Shown here one piece after another: positions 47,799-58,392 of a DNA stretch of 64,000 nt (position 1 is the stretch's first letter; every line of letters starts with the position of its first letter). This DNA is from Pseudomonas mendocina (GTDB taxonomy: Bacteria; Pseudomonadota; Gammaproteobacteria; Pseudomonadales; Pseudomonadaceae). Below the pieces are notes generated by a model. The model was not told where the DNA came from. It saw only the letters and a program-made list of their open reading frames with translations, and did no database searches. The translations under genes and the position numbers were made by a program. The stretch is from assembly GCF_003008615.1 (NCBI RefSeq), contig NZ_CP027657.1, positions 4,588,001 through 4,652,000 on the forward strand, given 5' to 3'.

Positions 47799-48497
47799 TC
47801 ACTCCTTGCGCAGCGTCTGGATCATGTAGTTGACGTCCACGTCAGCTTCCAGTTTGTAGTGCTTGGTCAGGGGGTTGTAGGTCAGGCCGATGATGTCCTT
47901 GACCTCCAGTCCTGCCGCGCGACTCCAGGCGCCGAGTTCTGAGGGGCGAATGAATTTCTTGAAGTCATGGGTGCCGCGTGGCAGTAGGCGCAGGATGTAC
48001 TCGGCGCCGATCACCGCGAATAGATAGGCCTTGGGGTTGCGGTTGATGGTGGAGAAGAACACCTGACCGCCGGGTTTGACCAGTTTGTGGCAGGCGCGGA
48101 TCACCGAGGACGGATCGGGTACGTGCTCGAGCATCTCCAGGCAGGTGACTACATCGAACTGGCCCGGCATTTCCTCGGCGATGGCTTCGGCGGTGATCTG
48201 CCGGTATTCGACTTCGACGCCGGACTCCAGTTGATGCAGTTGGGCCACGGACAGCGGTGCTTCGCCCATGTCGATGCCGGTGACAGTGGCGCCACGCTGG
48301 GCCATTGCCTCGCTGAGGATGCCGCCGCCGCAACCGACGTCGAGCACGCGTTTGCCGGCCAGGCCGACGCGCTCGTCGATCCAGTTCACCCGTAGCGGGT
48401 TGATGTCGTGCAGAGGTTTGAACTCGCTCTGAAGATCCCACCAGCGGTGTGCCAGTGCCTCGAATTTGGCGATTTCGGCGCGGTCGACGTTGCTCAT
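47799..48497 (-). CDS. ubiG: UbiG O-methyltransferase of ubiquinone synthesis
   Basis: 232 aa class I SAM methyltransferase. Motif I is [16 protein letters not shown]. The family start [25 protein letters not shown] and the block [22 protein letters not shown] are diagnostic of UbiG. It performs both O-methylations in coenzyme Q synthesis. The ATG at 48497 is chosen for spacing from AAAGAG; an ATG six bases upstream is in frame. Confidence 0.94.
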   Translation of the reverse strand: MSNVDRAEIAKFEALAHRWWDLQSEFKPLHDINPLRVNWIDERVGLAGKRVLDVGCGGGILSEAMAQRGATVTGIDMGEAPLSVAQLHQLESGVEVEYRQITAEAIAEEMPGQFDVVTCLEMLEHVPDPSSVIRACHKLVKPGGQVFFSTINRNPKAYLFAVIGAEYILRLLPRGTHDFKKFIRPSELGAWSRAAGLEVKDIIGLTYNPLTKHYKLEADVDVNYMIQTLRKE

Positions 48498-48671
48498 AAG
48501 CATCTCTTTGAAAGCATGGAAAGCGTATCGCCGCCATGTTGCCAGTTTAAGACTCGGCGTGGGGCGGCGTGGATTCGTTCAATGTATGTCAGTTTGTCGC
48601 AGTGGCTTGGGAATGTTGTAGCGCCCAAGGGTTATCGGCGGCTCATCTACTTCGTTGATACTCGGTCTGCT

Positions 48672-48758
48672 CCCTCTCCCATTTATGGGCGAGGGTTGGG
48701 GAGAGGGCCTGCCTGGCAGCCCTTTCCCCCGGCCCCTATCCCGCAAGCGGGAGAGGGG
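48672..48758. repeat. Paired C/G-rich hairpins, REP-like (CCCTCTCCC type)
   Basis: First hairpin: CCCTCTCCC / GGGCGAGGG (48672-48680 and 48687-48695). Second hairpin: CCCCTATCCCGC-AA-GCGGGAGAGGGG (48733-48758), a 12-bp stem with one mismatch. They sit just downstream of mtaD in the 274-base gap to ubiG and may double as its transcript end. Confidence 0.65.
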
Positions 48759-48771
48759 AGAATAAGCGGTA

Positions 48772-50091
48772 TTACTTGCTGGCGATCCTGGTTCCCCAGT
48801 CCTTGGCCTTGGCGATCAGATCGTTTTCGTCCATACGGGTCAGGCGGCCATCATCCAGCAGTTGCTTGCCGCCTACCCACAGGTGTTTCACGCAGTCGCG
48901 GCTGCTGGCGTAGATCAGTTGTGAAACCGGATCATAGACCGGTTGCTGGGCCAGGGCGGAAAGATCGAACGCGACCAGGTCGGCCAACTTGCCCAGCTCC
49001 AGCGAGCCGACCTGGCTCTCCAGGCCCAAGGCGCGGGCGCCATTGAGCGTGGCCATGCGCAGCGCGCTGTGGGCATGCAGGGCGGTGGCCGAGCCGGCAA
49101 CTGCCTTGGCCAGCAGTGCAGCAGTGCGGGTTTCACCGAGCAAGTCGAGATCGTTGTTGCTTGCGGCGCCGTCAGTGCCGATGGCGACGTTGACGCCGGC
49201 CTGCCACAGGCGTTCGACCGGGCAGAAGCCGCTGGCCAGTTTCAGGTTGGACTCCGGGCAGTGGACGATGCTGCAGTTATGTTCGACCAGCAGGGCCAGA
49301 TCGTCGTCGTCGATCTGGGTCATGTGCACGGCTTGGAAACGTGGGCCGAGCAGGCCGAGACGGGCCAGGCGTGCCAGTGGGCGCTCGCCGTGCTTGGCGA
49401 CGGCCTCGGCCACTTCCTGAGCGGTTTCATGCACGTGCATGTGGATGCCGGCGTCCAGCTCGTCGGCCAGGACGCGGATCTGCTCGAGCTTGTCGTCGCT
49501 GACCGTGTAGGGGGCGTGCGGGCCGAAGGCGATACGAATGCGTGGATGCTGTTTGAGGTCATCGAACAGCTGCAGGCCCTTGCGCAGTGCCTCGGCGGCA
49601 TTGAGTGCGCCGGGCACCGGGAAATCCAGAACGGGCACGGTGATCTGTGCGCGAACGCCAGCGTTGTGCACGCACTCGGCGGCTGTCTGCGGGTAGAAAT
49701 ACATGTCGGAGAAGCAACTGATGCCACCCTTGACCTGTTCGGCGATGGCCAGCTCCGTGCCGTCGCGGACGAAATCCTCGTCGACCCATTTGCCCTCGGC
49801 GGGCCAGATATGCTCGTGCAGCCAGGTCATCAGCGGCAGGTCGTCGGCGATGCCGCGCAGCAGGGTCATGGCTGCGTGTCCATGCGCGTTGATCAGGCCG
49901 GGGGCAAGCAGGCAGTCCGGCAGCTCTCGTATCTCTGTCGTCGGGTGGCGCAGCGCCTCGCTGCGCGGCGCAATCAGGGCGATTTGGCCGTCACGAATGC
50001 CCAGGCCATGCTCGCGCAGCACCACGCCAGCCGGCTCCACGGGCACCAGCCAGGTGGGCAGGAGCAGGAGGTCGAGAGGGGCTTCGGGCAT
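48772..50091 (-). CDS. mtaD: 5'-methylthioadenosine deaminase (TRZ/ATZ amidohydrolase)
   Basis: 439 aa amidohydrolase. Metal ligands are visible in [15 protein letters not shown], and [13 protein letters not shown], with AFGPHAPYT at the substrate pocket. A C-terminal composite beta domain ([23 protein letters not shown]) completes it. The P. aeruginosa orthologue deaminates methylthioadenosine to methylthioinosine. Divergence from mtnA fits a methionine-salvage role. Alternative substrates include S-adenosylhomocysteine. Confidence 0.87.
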   Translation of the reverse strand: MPEAPLDLLLLPTWLVPVEPAGVVLREHGLGIRDGQIALIAPRSEALRHPTTEIRELPDCLLAPGLINAHGHAAMTLLRGIADDLPLMTWLHEHIWPAEGKWVDEDFVRDGTELAIAEQVKGGISCFSDMYFYPQTAAECVHNAGVRAQITVPVLDFPVPGALNAAEALRKGLQLFDDLKQHPRIRIAFGPHAPYTVSDDKLEQIRVLADELDAGIHMHVHETAQEVAEAVAKHGERPLARLARLGLLGPRFQAVHMTQIDDDDLALLVEHNCSIVHCPESNLKLASGFCPVERLWQAGVNVAIGTDGAASNNDLDLLGETRTAALLAKAVAGSATALHAHSALRMATLNGARALGLESQVGSLELGKLADLVAFDLSALAQQPVYDPVSQLIYASSRDCVKHLWVGGKQLLDDGRLTRMDENDLIAKAKDWGTRIASK

Positions 50092-50210
50092 GATCGAGTG
50101 TCCGTATGGCGTGAAGGCTGCATAAGAAGTGCGTCAGTGTATAGATGAACGTCCGCTGCTTGAAGTCGTGGGCTCTGCTGGATTGTTCGGTCTGCGCCTG
50201 CTTCTCTGCG

Positions 50211-50216
50211 TATAAT
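50211..50216 (+). promoter_or_regulatory. Consensus -10 element for mtnA
   Basis: TATAAT, 36 bases before the mtnA ATG. No good -35 hexamer is seen at 16-18 bases. Confidence 0.5.
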
Positions 50217-50251
50217 CCGCGATTTTTTGGCCGTGAAGGATGGAGTGCGCG

Positions 50252-51328
50252 ATGCGCGAGCAATTGCTGGCGGTGGAGAAGGTTCAGGCGATCGACTGGC
50301 GTGATGGCGCCCTGTATTTGCTCGATCAGCGCCTGTTGCCGCACCGGCAGACCTGGCTGCGCTTCGAGTCGGCTGCGGCGGTGGCCGAGGCGATTCGTGA
50401 CATGGTTGTGCGCGGTGCTCCGGCCATCGGTATCGCTGCTGCTTATGGCCTGGTGCTGGCGGCGCGTACCAGGCTGCAGGCCGGTGGCGACTGGCGTGAG
50501 TCGCTGGATGCGGATTTCGCCCGCCTCGAACAATCGCGCCCCACCGCAGTAAACCTGTTCTGGGCCTTGCAACGCATGCGCGAGCGTCTGGCGCGGCTCA
50601 AGGATGGTGATGACATTCTGGCGCTGCTGGAAGCCGAAGCCATTGGCATTCATGTCAGTGACCGCGAGGCCAACCTGACCATGGCGCAGCTGGGCATGGA
50701 GCTGATCCGCAAGCATCAGGGCAATTCGCAGGTCGTGCTGACCCACTGCAATGCCGGTGCGCTGGCTACGGGCGGTTTTGGTACCGCCCTGGGAGTGATT
50801 CGTGCGGCGCATCTGGAGGGATTGATCGAACTCGTTTATGTCGATGAAACACGACCCTGGTTGCAGGGGGCGCGCCTCACCGCCTGGGAATTGGCGGGCG
50901 ATGGGGTGCCGGTGAGCCTCAATGCCGATGCGGCGGCGGCTCACCTGATGAAGACCAAGGGCATCACCTGGGTAATCGTCGGTGCCGAGCGGATTGCCGC
51001 CAATGGCGACGTGGCCAACAAGATTGGTACCTATCAGCTGGCGGTCAACGCCATGCACCACGGCGTACGCTTCATGGTGGTGGCGCCCAGTTCGAGCATC
51101 GACATGAGCCTGGAAAGCGGCGAGGACATCCTCCTGGAGGAGCGCAGCAGCGATGAGCTGTTGGAGATCGCCGGGCAGCGGGTTGCGGTTGATGTGCCGG
51201 TGGTCAATCCGGTGTTCGATGTGACGCCGGCAGATCTGGTCGATTACATCGTGACCGAAAAGGGCGTGGTCGAGAGGCCGGATGCAGCCAAGCTGGCGCA
51301 ACTGATGTGCCGCAAGCGCCTGCACTGA
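50252..51328 (+). CDS. mtnA: Methylthioribose-1-phosphate isomerase MtnA
   Basis: 358 aa, eIF2B-like fold. Diagnostic blocks are [15 protein letters not shown], the catalytic Cys in [35 protein letters not shown] and the catalytic Asp in [19 protein letters not shown]. In the family the latter reads GADR; here it reads GAER followed by NGD. It converts MTR-1-P to MTRu-1-P in methionine salvage. The start at 50252 is favoured by GGAG 6 bases upstream; an in-frame ATG at 50240 is possible. Confidence 0.94.
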   Translation: MREQLLAVEKVQAIDWRDGALYLLDQRLLPHRQTWLRFESAAAVAEAIRDMVVRGAPAIGIAAAYGLVLAARTRLQAGGDWRESLDADFARLEQSRPTAVNLFWALQRMRERLARLKDGDDILALLEAEAIGIHVSDREANLTMAQLGMELIRKHQGNSQVVLTHCNAGALATGGFGTALGVIRAAHLEGLIELVYVDETRPWLQGARLTAWELAGDGVPVSLNADAAAAHLMKTKGITWVIVGAERIAANGDVANKIGTYQLAVNAMHHGVRFMVVAPSSSIDMSLESGEDILLEERSSDELLEIAGQRVAVDVPVVNPVFDVTPADLVDYIVTEKGVVERPDAAKLAQLMCRKRLH

Positions 51329-51552
51329 TCAGCCGATTCGAAGGTGGTCGCGGGGTAGGTGTGTGGCACGCTTTGTGGTAATCTCCGCCAGTTTCCAAGG
51401 GGGCTGACTACAGCCACCTTCACAGCATCGAATCGTGGCATAACTCGTTGATTTGTCGTGAGTCGTTAGTGGCCTGAGGCCATAGCGACGAGCTCCGTAG
51501 CGTTCAGGAAGAATGGCGCGGAGTTTCACCAGAAAAAGGAACCAGGCTTCTC
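51329..51552 (+). ncRNA. Structured gyrA leader (candidate gyrA RNA motif)
   Basis: The 224-base gap contains a clear stem-loop at 51462-51489: GTCG, an internal loop (TTAG/TAG), TGGCC-TGA-GGCCA, then CGAC. A second possible stem is CTCCG (51493-51497) with CGGAG (51519-51523). A conserved RNA motif named gyrA is known in the 5' UTR of pseudomonad gyrA. The match is by position and general shape only; the covariance model was not run. AAAAAGGAACC precedes the ATG. Confidence 0.5.
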
Positions 51553-54321
51553 ATGGGCGAACTGGCCAAAGAAATTCTCCCGGTCAATATCGAAGACGAG
51601 CTGAAACAGTCCTACCTCGACTACGCGATGAGCGTGATCGTCGGGCGTGCGCTGCCGGATGCGCGCGATGGCTTGAAGCCGGTGCATCGCCGTGTGCTGT
51701 ACGCCATGAGCGAGCTGAACAACGACTGGAACAAGCCGTACAAGAAATCCGCCCGTGTGGTCGGTGACGTGATCGGTAAATACCACCCGCACGGCGACAC
51801 CGCGGTGTACGACACCATCGTGCGGATGGCTCAGGACTTCTCTCTGCGCTACCTGCTGGTCGACGGCCAGGGTAACTTCGGTTCGGTGGACGGCGACAAC
51901 GCCGCAGCCATGCGATACACCGAAGTGCGCATGACCAAGCTGGCGCACGAGCTGCTGGCCGACCTGGACAAGGAAACCGTCGACTGGGTGCCCAACTACG
52001 ACGGCACCGAGCAGATTCCGGCGGTCATGCCGACCAAGGTGCCGAACCTGCTCGTCAACGGCTCTTCCGGTATTGCCGTGGGTATGGCCACCAACATCCC
52101 GCCGCACAACCTTTCCGAGGTGATCGACGGTTGCCTGGCGCTCATCGACAACGCCGAGCTGACCGTCGATGACCTTATGCAATACATCCCCGGCCCGGAC
52201 TTCCCGACCGCGGGCATCATCAACGGTCGTGCCGGCATCATCGAGGCCTACCGCACCGGCCGTGGTCGCATTTATGTGCGTGCCCGAGTCGAGGTCGAGG
52301 ACATCGACAAGGCGGGCAACCGCCAGCAACTGGTCGTTACCGAGTTGCCCTACCAGCTGAACAAGGCGCGTCTGATCGAGAAGATCGCCGAGCTGGTCAA
52401 AGAGAAGAAGATCGAAGGCATCACCGAGCTGCGTGACGAATCCGACAAGGACGGCATGCGCGTGGTGATCGAGCTGCGTCGTGGTGAAGTGCCGGATGTC
52501 GTGCTGAACAACCTCTATGCTCAGACCCAGATGCAGAGCGTGTTCGGTATCAACGTCGTGGCGCTGGTCGATGGTCAGCCGAAGATCATGAACCTCAAGG
52601 ACATGCTCGAGGTGTTCGTCCGTCACCGCCGTGAAGTGGTGACCCGGCGTACCGTCTACGAGCTGCGCAAGGCTCGCGAGCGTGGTCACATCCTCGAAGG
52701 TCAGGCTGTCGCGCTGTCGAATATCGACCCGGTGATCGAGCTGATCAAGAACTCGCCGACGCCGGCCGAGGCCAAGGAGCGCCTGATCGCTGCTGCCTGG
52801 GAATCCAGTGCGGTCGAGGCCATGGTCGAGCGCGCGGGTGCTGATTCCTGCCGTCCTGAGGGCCTCGATCCGCAGTACGGCCTGCGTGATGGCAAGTACT
52901 TCCTCTCGCCGGAACAGGCTCAGGCCATCCTCGAGCTGCGCCTGCACCGCCTGACCGGCCTGGAACACGAGAAGCTGCTGTCCGAGTACCAGGAAATCCT
53001 CAACCTGATCGGCGAGCTGATTCACATCCTGACCAGCCCCGAACGCTTGATGGCAGTCATCCGCGAGGAGCTGGAGAAGATCAAGGCCGAGTTCGGTGAT
53101 GCTCGTCGTACCGAAATCACCGCGTCGCGTCAGGATCTGACCATCGCTGACCTGATCACCGAGGAAGAGCGTGTCGTCACCATCTCCCACGGAGGCTATG
53201 CCAAGAGCCAGCCGCTGGCCGCCTACGAGGCGCAGCGTCGCGGTGGTAAGGGCAAGTCTGCCACCGGGGTGAAGGACGAGGACTACGTCGAGCACTTGCT
53301 GGTCGCCAACAGCCACGCGACCCTGCTGCTGTTCTCCAGCAAGGGCAAGGTGTACTGGCTGCGTACTTTCGAGATTCCCGAGGCTTCGCGTGCTGCGCGT
53401 GGTCGTCCGCTGGTCAACCTGCTGCCACTGGACGAGGGCGAGCGCATCACCGCGATGCTGCAGATCGACCTCGAAGCCCTGCAGCAGAGCGCCGGCGCCG
53501 ACGAAGACCTGGACGACGAAGGCGTAGTGATCGAGGGCGAAGTCACCGAGGTGGTCGAGGTCGAGGAAGTCGAAGAAGTCGAGGGTGAAACTCCCGAACT
53601 GGTCGCTGAGCCGACTGGCGCATTCATCTTCATGGCCACTGCCTTCGGTACCGTGAAGAAGACTCCGCTGGTGCAGTTCAGCCGCCCGCGCAGCGCCGGC
53701 CTGATCGCGCTGAAGCTGGAAGAGGGCGACACCCTGATCGCGGCCGCCATCACTGATGGCGCCAAGGAAGTCATGCTGTTCTCCAGTGCCGGCAAGGTGC
53801 TGCGCTTTGCCGAGAGCAAGGTGCGCACCATGGGTCGTACTGCTCGCGGTGTACGTGGCATGCGCCTGGGCAAGGATCAGCAACTGATCTCCATGCTGAT
53901 TCCGGAGTCCGGTGCGCAGATCCTTACCGCCTCCGAACGCGGCTTCGGCAAGCGCACCGGCCTTGGCAAGTTCCCGCGCCGCGGTCGTGGTGGCCAGGGC
54001 GTGATCGCCATGGTCACCAGTGAACGCAACGGTAAGTTGGTCGGTGCCATCCAGGTGCAGGACGGCGAGGAAATCATGCTGATTTCCGACCAGGGCACCC
54101 TGGTGCGTACCCGTGTCGACGAAGTCTCCAGTTCCGGCCGTAACACTCAGGGTGTGACCCTGATCAAGCTGGCCAAGGACGAGACGCTGGTCGGCCTGGA
54201 GCGTGTACAGGAGCCGACTCCGGTAGAAGATGACGAACTGGTGGAAGGTGAAGAGGGGGCTGAAGTCGCCGAAAACGCCGAAGCGCCGGTCGCCGATGCC
54301 GAGGAAGGCAGCGAAGAGTAA
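51553..54321 (+). CDS. gyrA: DNA gyrase subunit A
   Basis: 922 aa. The breakage-reunion domain has active-site Tyr in [10 protein letters not shown]. The quinolone pocket is wild type: Thr83 and Asp87 in HGDTAVYD. The C-terminal beta-pinwheel carries the GyrA box QRRGGKG. A long acidic insertion ([17 protein letters not shown]) lies inside the pinwheel, and the tail ends with about 30 mostly acidic residues, so it exceeds E. coli GyrA by nearly 50 aa. Both features occur in other pseudomonads. Confidence 0.97.
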   Translation: MGELAKEILPVNIEDELKQSYLDYAMSVIVGRALPDARDGLKPVHRRVLYAMSELNNDWNKPYKKSARVVGDVIGKYHPHGDTAVYDTIVRMAQDFSLRYLLVDGQGNFGSVDGDNAAAMRYTEVRMTKLAHELLADLDKETVDWVPNYDGTEQIPAVMPTKVPNLLVNGSSGIAVGMATNIPPHNLSEVIDGCLALIDNAELTVDDLMQYIPGPDFPTAGIINGRAGIIEAYRTGRGRIYVRARVEVEDIDKAGNRQQLVVTELPYQLNKARLIEKIAELVKEKKIEGITELRDESDKDGMRVVIELRRGEVPDVVLNNLYAQTQMQSVFGINVVALVDGQPKIMNLKDMLEVFVRHRREVVTRRTVYELRKARERGHILEGQAVALSNIDPVIELIKNSPTPAEAKERLIAAAWESSAVEAMVERAGADSCRPEGLDPQYGLRDGKYFLSPEQAQAILELRLHRLTGLEHEKLLSEYQEILNLIGELIHILTSPERLMAVIREELEKIKAEFGDARRTEITASRQDLTIADLITEEERVVTISHGGYAKSQPLAAYEAQRRGGKGKSATGVKDEDYVEHLLVANSHATLLLFSSKGKVYWLRTFEIPEASRAARGRPLVNLLPLDEGERITAMLQIDLEALQQSAGADEDLDDEGVVIEGEVTEVVEVEEVEEVEGETPELVAEPTGAFIFMATAFGTVKKTPLVQFSRPRSAGLIALKLEEGDTLIAAAITDGAKEVMLFSSAGKVLRFAESKVRTMGRTARGVRGMRLGKDQQLISMLIPESGAQILTASERGFGKRTGLGKFPRRGRGGQGVIAMVTSERNGKLVGAIQVQDGEEIMLISDQGTLVRTRVDEVSSSGRNTQGVTLIKLAKDETLVGLERVQEPTPVEDDELVEGEEGAEVAENAEAPVADAEEGSEE

Positions 54322-54336
54322 AGCCGAAGATTGTAG

Positions 54337-54390
54337 GAGGGGTCGGGCGACGTTCCGCATCGGTTGCGAATGGCGTCGTTAAGGCCCCTC
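54337..54390. repeat. Hairpin after gyrA
   Basis: GAGGGG (54337-54342) pairs with CCCCTC (54385-54390), and GACG (54349-54352) with CGTC (54374-54377), forming a long imperfect stem in the gyrA-serC gap. The GTAGGAG start recalls Pseudomonas REP families. There is no T-tract. Confidence 0.5.
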
Positions 54391-54464
54391 TCACAAGCAC
54401 GGCATGACAGTTTGGACATGCCATCGCCTGGTGGTGGCGTTCTGTGAATCTGAGAGAGACAGAC

Positions 54465-55550
54465 GTGAGCAAGCGAGCTTTTAACTTCTGCGCCGGCCCT
54501 GCCGCCCTGCCAACTGCCGTACTGGAGCGTGCCCAGGCCGAAATGCTCGACTGGCAAGGTCGAGGTCTGTCGGTCATGGAAATGAGCCATCGCAGCGATG
54601 AATACGTAGCGATTGCCAGCCAGGCAGAGCAGGATTTGCGTGATCTGCTCGCGGTGCCCAATGACTACAAGGTGCTGTTCCTGCAGGGCGGTGCCAGTCA
54701 GCAGTTTGCCGAGATTCCGCTGAACCTGTTGCCGGAAGATGGTGTGGCTGACTATGTCGAGACCGGCATCTGGTCGAAGAAGGCTATCGAAGAAGCGCGT
54801 CGCTATGGCGCCGTCAATGTGGCTGCCAGTGCCAAGGCGCACGACTACTTCGCCATTCCCGGGCAGAACGACTGGCAACTGTCGAAGAATGCCGCTTACG
54901 TGCACTACTGCAGCAACGAGACCATCGGCGGTCTGCAGTTCGACTGGGTGCCGCAGACCGGTGATACCCCGCTGGTGGTGGACATGTCCTCGGACATCCT
55001 GTCGCGGCCTATGGACGTGTCGCAGTTCGGCCTGATCTACGCCGGCGCGCAGAAGAACATCGGCCCCAGCGGCCTGGTGGTGGTGATCGTGCGTGAAGAC
55101 CTGCTCGGTCGCGCCCGCAGCGCCTGCCCGACCATGCTTGATTACAAGATCTCCGCTGATAACGGCTCGATGTACAACACTCCGGCGACCTATTCCTGGT
55201 ACCTGTCCGGCCTGGTTTTCCAGTGGCTGAAGGAGCAGGGCGGTGTCGAGGCCATGGAGCGGGTCAATCGTGCCAAGAAGGATCTGTTGTACAAGACCAT
55301 CGACAACAGCGACTTCTACAGCAACCCCATTGCCCACAACGCGCGCTCCTGGATGAACGTGCCGTTCCGTCTGGCCGATGAAAAGCTGGACAAGGCTTTC
55401 CTGGCGGGTGCCGATGAGCGCGGACTGCTCAACCTCAAGGGGCATCGTTCGGTCGGCGGCATGCGTGCCTCCATCTACAACGCCGTTGGCCTGGATGCGG
55501 TCGAGGCGCTGGTAGCCTACATGGCTGAGTTCGAGAAGGAGCACGGCTGA
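54465..55550 (+). CDS. serC: Phosphoserine aminotransferase
   Basis: 361 aa class V PLP aminotransferase. It starts SKRAFNFCAGPAALP, and the PLP Lys is in YAGAQKNIGPSG (near residue 198). LFLQGGASQQF and HRSVGGMRASIYNAV are typical. The GTG start follows GAGAGAGACAGAC; a longer frame adds unrelated residues. It serves serine and pyridoxine synthesis, and pheA begins one base after its stop. Confidence 0.95.
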   Translation: MSKRAFNFCAGPAALPTAVLERAQAEMLDWQGRGLSVMEMSHRSDEYVAIASQAEQDLRDLLAVPNDYKVLFLQGGASQQFAEIPLNLLPEDGVADYVETGIWSKKAIEEARRYGAVNVAASAKAHDYFAIPGQNDWQLSKNAAYVHYCSNETIGGLQFDWVPQTGDTPLVVDMSSDILSRPMDVSQFGLIYAGAQKNIGPSGLVVVIVREDLLGRARSACPTMLDYKISADNGSMYNTPATYSWYLSGLVFQWLKEQGGVEAMERVNRAKKDLLYKTIDNSDFYSNPIAHNARSWMNVPFRLADEKLDKAFLAGADERGLLNLKGHRSVGGMRASIYNAVGLDAVEALVAYMAEFEKEHG

Positions 55551-55551
55551 T

Positions 55552-56646
55552 ATGTCCGAGCAGGAACTGCAAGCGCTGCGGGTGCGCATCGACAACCTCG
55601 ACGAACGCATCCTCGAGCTGATCAGCGACCGCGCGCGCTGCGCCGAAGAAGTGGCGCGGGTGAAGATGAAGGAGCTGAAGGAAGGCGAGTCGCCGGTCTT
55701 CTACCGCCCCGAACGCGAGGCCCAGGTGCTCAAGCGCGTCATGGAACGCAACCAGGGGCCGCTGGGCAACGAGGAAATGGCGCGGTTGTTCCGGGAAATC
55801 ATGTCCTCCTGCCTGGCGCTGGAAAACCCGCTGAAAGTCGCTTATCTCGGCCCTGAGGGTACCTTCAGCCAGGCTGCGGCGATGAAGCACTTCGGTCATG
55901 CGGTGATCAGCGTGCCGATGGCAGCCATCGACGAAGTGTTCCGCGAAGTGGCTGCCGGTGCGGTGAACTTTGGCGTGGTGCCGGTGGAGAATTCCACCGA
56001 GGGCGCGATCAACCACACGCTGGACAGCTTCCTCGAGCACGACATGGTGATCTGCGGTGAAGTCGAACTGCGAATTCACCATCACCTGCTGGTGGGCGAA
56101 ACGACCCAGACCAACAAGATCACCCGCATCTACTCCCATGCCCAGTCGCTGGCCCAGTGCCGCAAGTGGCTGGATGCGCATTATCCGAATGTCGAGCGTG
56201 TGGCGGTTTCCAGCAACGCCGACGCGGCCAAACGGGTCAAGAGCGAGTGGAACAGCGCGGCCATCGCCGGCGACATGGCGGCCAATCTGTATGGGCTGAC
56301 CAAGCTGGCAGAGAAGATCGAGGATCGCCCGGACAACTCTACGCGTTTCCTCATCATTGGCAGCCAGGAAGTGCCGCCGACCGGCGATGACAAGACCTCG
56401 ATCATCGTCTCGATGCGCAACAAGCCGGGCGCGCTGCATGAGCTGCTGGTGCCTTTCCACAACAACGGTATCGACCTGACGCGCATCGAAACGCGCCCCT
56501 CGCGCAGCGGCAAGTGGACCTACGTGTTCTTCATTGATTTCGTCGGCCATCATCGCGACCCATTGATCAAGGACGTGCTGGAGAAGCTCGCCCAGGAAGC
56601 CGTAGCGCTGAAGGTGCTGGGGTCTTATCCGAAGGCGGTGCTTTGA
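55552..56646 (+). CDS. pheA: Bifunctional chorismate mutase / prephenate dehydratase
   Basis: 364 aa. AroQ chorismate mutase helices (residues 1-90; LRVRIDNLDERILELISDRA) precede prephenate dehydratase (about 97-275) with AYLGPEGTFSQAA, NSTEGAINHTLD and the TRF motif in DNSTRFLIIG. An ACT domain (about 283-364; NKPGALHELL and RIETRPSR) gives phenylalanine feedback. It is followed immediately by cysC, whose GTG abuts its TGA. Confidence 0.96.
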   Translation: MSEQELQALRVRIDNLDERILELISDRARCAEEVARVKMKELKEGESPVFYRPEREAQVLKRVMERNQGPLGNEEMARLFREIMSSCLALENPLKVAYLGPEGTFSQAAAMKHFGHAVISVPMAAIDEVFREVAAGAVNFGVVPVENSTEGAINHTLDSFLEHDMVICGEVELRIHHHLLVGETTQTNKITRIYSHAQSLAQCRKWLDAHYPNVERVAVSSNADAAKRVKSEWNSAAIAGDMAANLYGLTKLAEKIEDRPDNSTRFLIIGSQEVPPTGDDKTSIIVSMRNKPGALHELLVPFHNNGIDLTRIETRPSRSGKWTYVFFIDFVGHHRDPLIKDVLEKLAQEAVALKVLGSYPKAVL

Positions 56647-57243
56647 GTGGAGCCTGAGCTTCAGGTGCCGCAGGGCTCCTCGCTCCTAGAGTGCAACCAA
56701 CGGACACTGAGTACGCGGCAGAAACCCTGCGTCGTCTGGTTCTCAGGGCTCAGCGGTGCGGGTAAGTCGACCCTGGCCGAGGCGCTGGAGCGCAGCCTGC
56801 AAGCCGCGGGCCTGCATACTTATCTGCTCGATGGAGATCGCCTGCGCCTCGGTCTGAATCGTGATCTGGGTTTCTCCGAGCAAGATCGGCAGGAGAATAT
56901 TCGCCGTGCTGGTGAGGTGGCCGCATTGATGGCCGAGGCAGGATTGATCGTGCTGGCCGCGTTCATTTCGCCTTTTCGCGCTGATCGCGATGCTGTGCGT
57001 CAATTGTTGCCCGGCCGATTCGTCGAGGTCTTCATTGATACGCCTCTGCACGTTTGCGAGGCCCGTGATCCGAAAGGACTGTACCGGCGGGCGCGAGCCG
57101 GTCTGATCCAGAACTTCACGGGGCTTGATTCTCCATTCGAGGCACCGCAGGCTGCCGAGTTGCGTTTCGACACCAGCAGCTGTTCGGTTGAAGAGGCCGT
57201 GCAGCAGATCCACGACTACCTCAGGAGCCATCATGCCCTGTGA
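56647..57243 (+). CDS. cysC: Stand-alone adenylylsulfate (APS) kinase inside the aromatic operon
   Basis: 198 aa. The P-loop is GLSGAGKST, followed by [43 protein letters not shown] and [15 protein letters not shown], a full set of CysC blocks. One departure from the norm is DGDR-LRLGL where most APS kinases have DGDN-xRHGL; the Asp residues and the Arg two positions on are kept. The GTG directly follows the pheA TGA, with AAGGCGG 8 bases upstream. It makes PAPS from APS. In P. aeruginosa this kinase is fused to CysN and not in this operon, so the position looks like a lineage-specific insertion. Confidence 0.9.
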   Translation: MEPELQVPQGSSLLECNQRTLSTRQKPCVVWFSGLSGAGKSTLAEALERSLQAAGLHTYLLDGDRLRLGLNRDLGFSEQDRQENIRRAGEVAALMAEAGLIVLAAFISPFRADRDAVRQLLPGRFVEVFIDTPLHVCEARDPKGLYRRARAGLIQNFTGLDSPFEAPQAAELRFDTSSCSVEEAVQQIHDYLRSHHAL

Positions 57244-57282
57244 GTTCGTCAATCGTATTGCGTTAGAGAAGAGCCTCCTGTC

Positions 57283-58392
57283 ATGAGTTGCGATTTCCTA
57301 GCCCTGGCTCAGCCAGGCGTGCAAAAACTGTCCCCCTACGTACCTGGCAAGCCAGTCGATGAGCTGGCTCGCGAGCTGGGGCTCGACCCTGCCGGCATCG
57401 TCAAGCTGGCCAGTAACGAGAACCCGCTTGGTCCCAGCGCCAAGGTGCTTGCTGCAATTCGTGCCGAGCTGGACGAGTTGACCCGCTATCCCGACGGTAA
57501 CGGTTTCACCCTCAAGGCTGCCCTGGCTGCGCGCTATGGCGTGCAGGCGGCGCAAGTCACGCTGGGCAACGGTTCCAACGACATTCTCGAGCTGGTCGCC
57601 CGTGCTTATCTGGCGCCCGGCCTCAATGCCGTGTTCAGCGACTATGCCTTCGCCGTCTATCCCATCGCCACTCAGGCCGTTGGTGCGCAAGGCAAGATCG
57701 TGCCTGCCAAGGATTACGGTCACGATCTGGACGCGATGCTGGCGGCCATCGATGACCACACTCGTGTGGTATTCATCGCCAACCCCAACAACCCGACGGG
57801 CACCTGGTTTGGCCCTGAGGCGCTTGAAGCCTTCCTGGCCAGGGTGCCGGAGTCGGTGCTGGTGGTGCTGGACGAGGCCTATATCGAATACGCCGAAGGC
57901 GATGAATTACCGGATGGGCTGGACTACCTGGCGCGTCATTCCAACCTGCTGGTTTCGCGCACCTTCTCCAAGGCCTACGGCCTGGCTTCGCTGCGTGTGG
58001 GTTACGCCATCAGCTCGCCAGCCATTGCCGATGTGCTCAATCGCGTACGCCAGCCCTTCAACGTCAATAGCCTGGCTCTGGCGGCTGCCTGTGCAGCGCT
58101 GGCGGATACCGAGTACCTGGCAGAAGGGCGCCGCCTCAATGACGTCGGCATGCAGCAGTTGCAGGACGGCCTGCGTGAGTTGGGGCTGAGCTGGATTCCC
58201 TCCAAAGGCAATTTCATCGCTGTCGATTTTGGGCGCGACACTGCCGCGATCAATCAGGCGCTGCTGCGTGAAGGGGTGATAGTGCGGCCGATGGCCGGTT
58301 ATCGCATGCCTAATTTCCTGCGGGTTTCCATCGGTTTGCCGAAAGAGAATGCTCGCTTCCTCGAGGCGCTGGCCAAGGTGCTGTCGGCGTGA
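57283..58392 (+). CDS. hisC: Histidinol-phosphate / aromatic aminotransferase
   Basis: 369 aa fold-type I PLP enzyme. KLASNENPLGPS is the HisC start block, with NPNNPTGTW, DEAYIEYAEG, the PLP Lys in SRTFSKAYGLASLRVGY, and R in LRVSIGLP. The aromatic operon context suggests use on prephenate or aromatic keto acids as well as imidazoleacetol phosphate (hisC2 type). Its stop overlaps the GTG of the next gene. Confidence 0.93.
   Translation: MSCDFLALAQPGVQKLSPYVPGKPVDELARELGLDPAGIVKLASNENPLGPSAKVLAAIRAELDELTRYPDGNGFTLKAALAARYGVQAAQVTLGNGSNDILELVARAYLAPGLNAVFSDYAFAVYPIATQAVGAQGKIVPAKDYGHDLDAMLAAIDDHTRVVFIANPNNPTGTWFGPEALEAFLARVPESVLVVLDEAYIEYAEGDELPDGLDYLARHSNLLVSRTFSKAYGLASLRVGYAISSPAIADVLNRVRQPFNVNSLALAAACAALADTEYLAEGRRLNDVGMQQLQDGLRELGLSWIPSKGNFIAVDFGRDTAAINQALLREGVIVRPMAGYRMPNFLRVSIGLPKENARFLEALAKVLSA

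Noticed and set aside
51364..51380. TGGCACG resembling the -24 element of a sigma-54 promoter before gyrA
   Set aside because: No GC doublet at the required spacing for a -12 element.
51526..54360. 944-codon minus-strand frame opposite gyrA
   Set aside because: It is the mirror of the strongly biased gyrA codons and has no plausible start signal.
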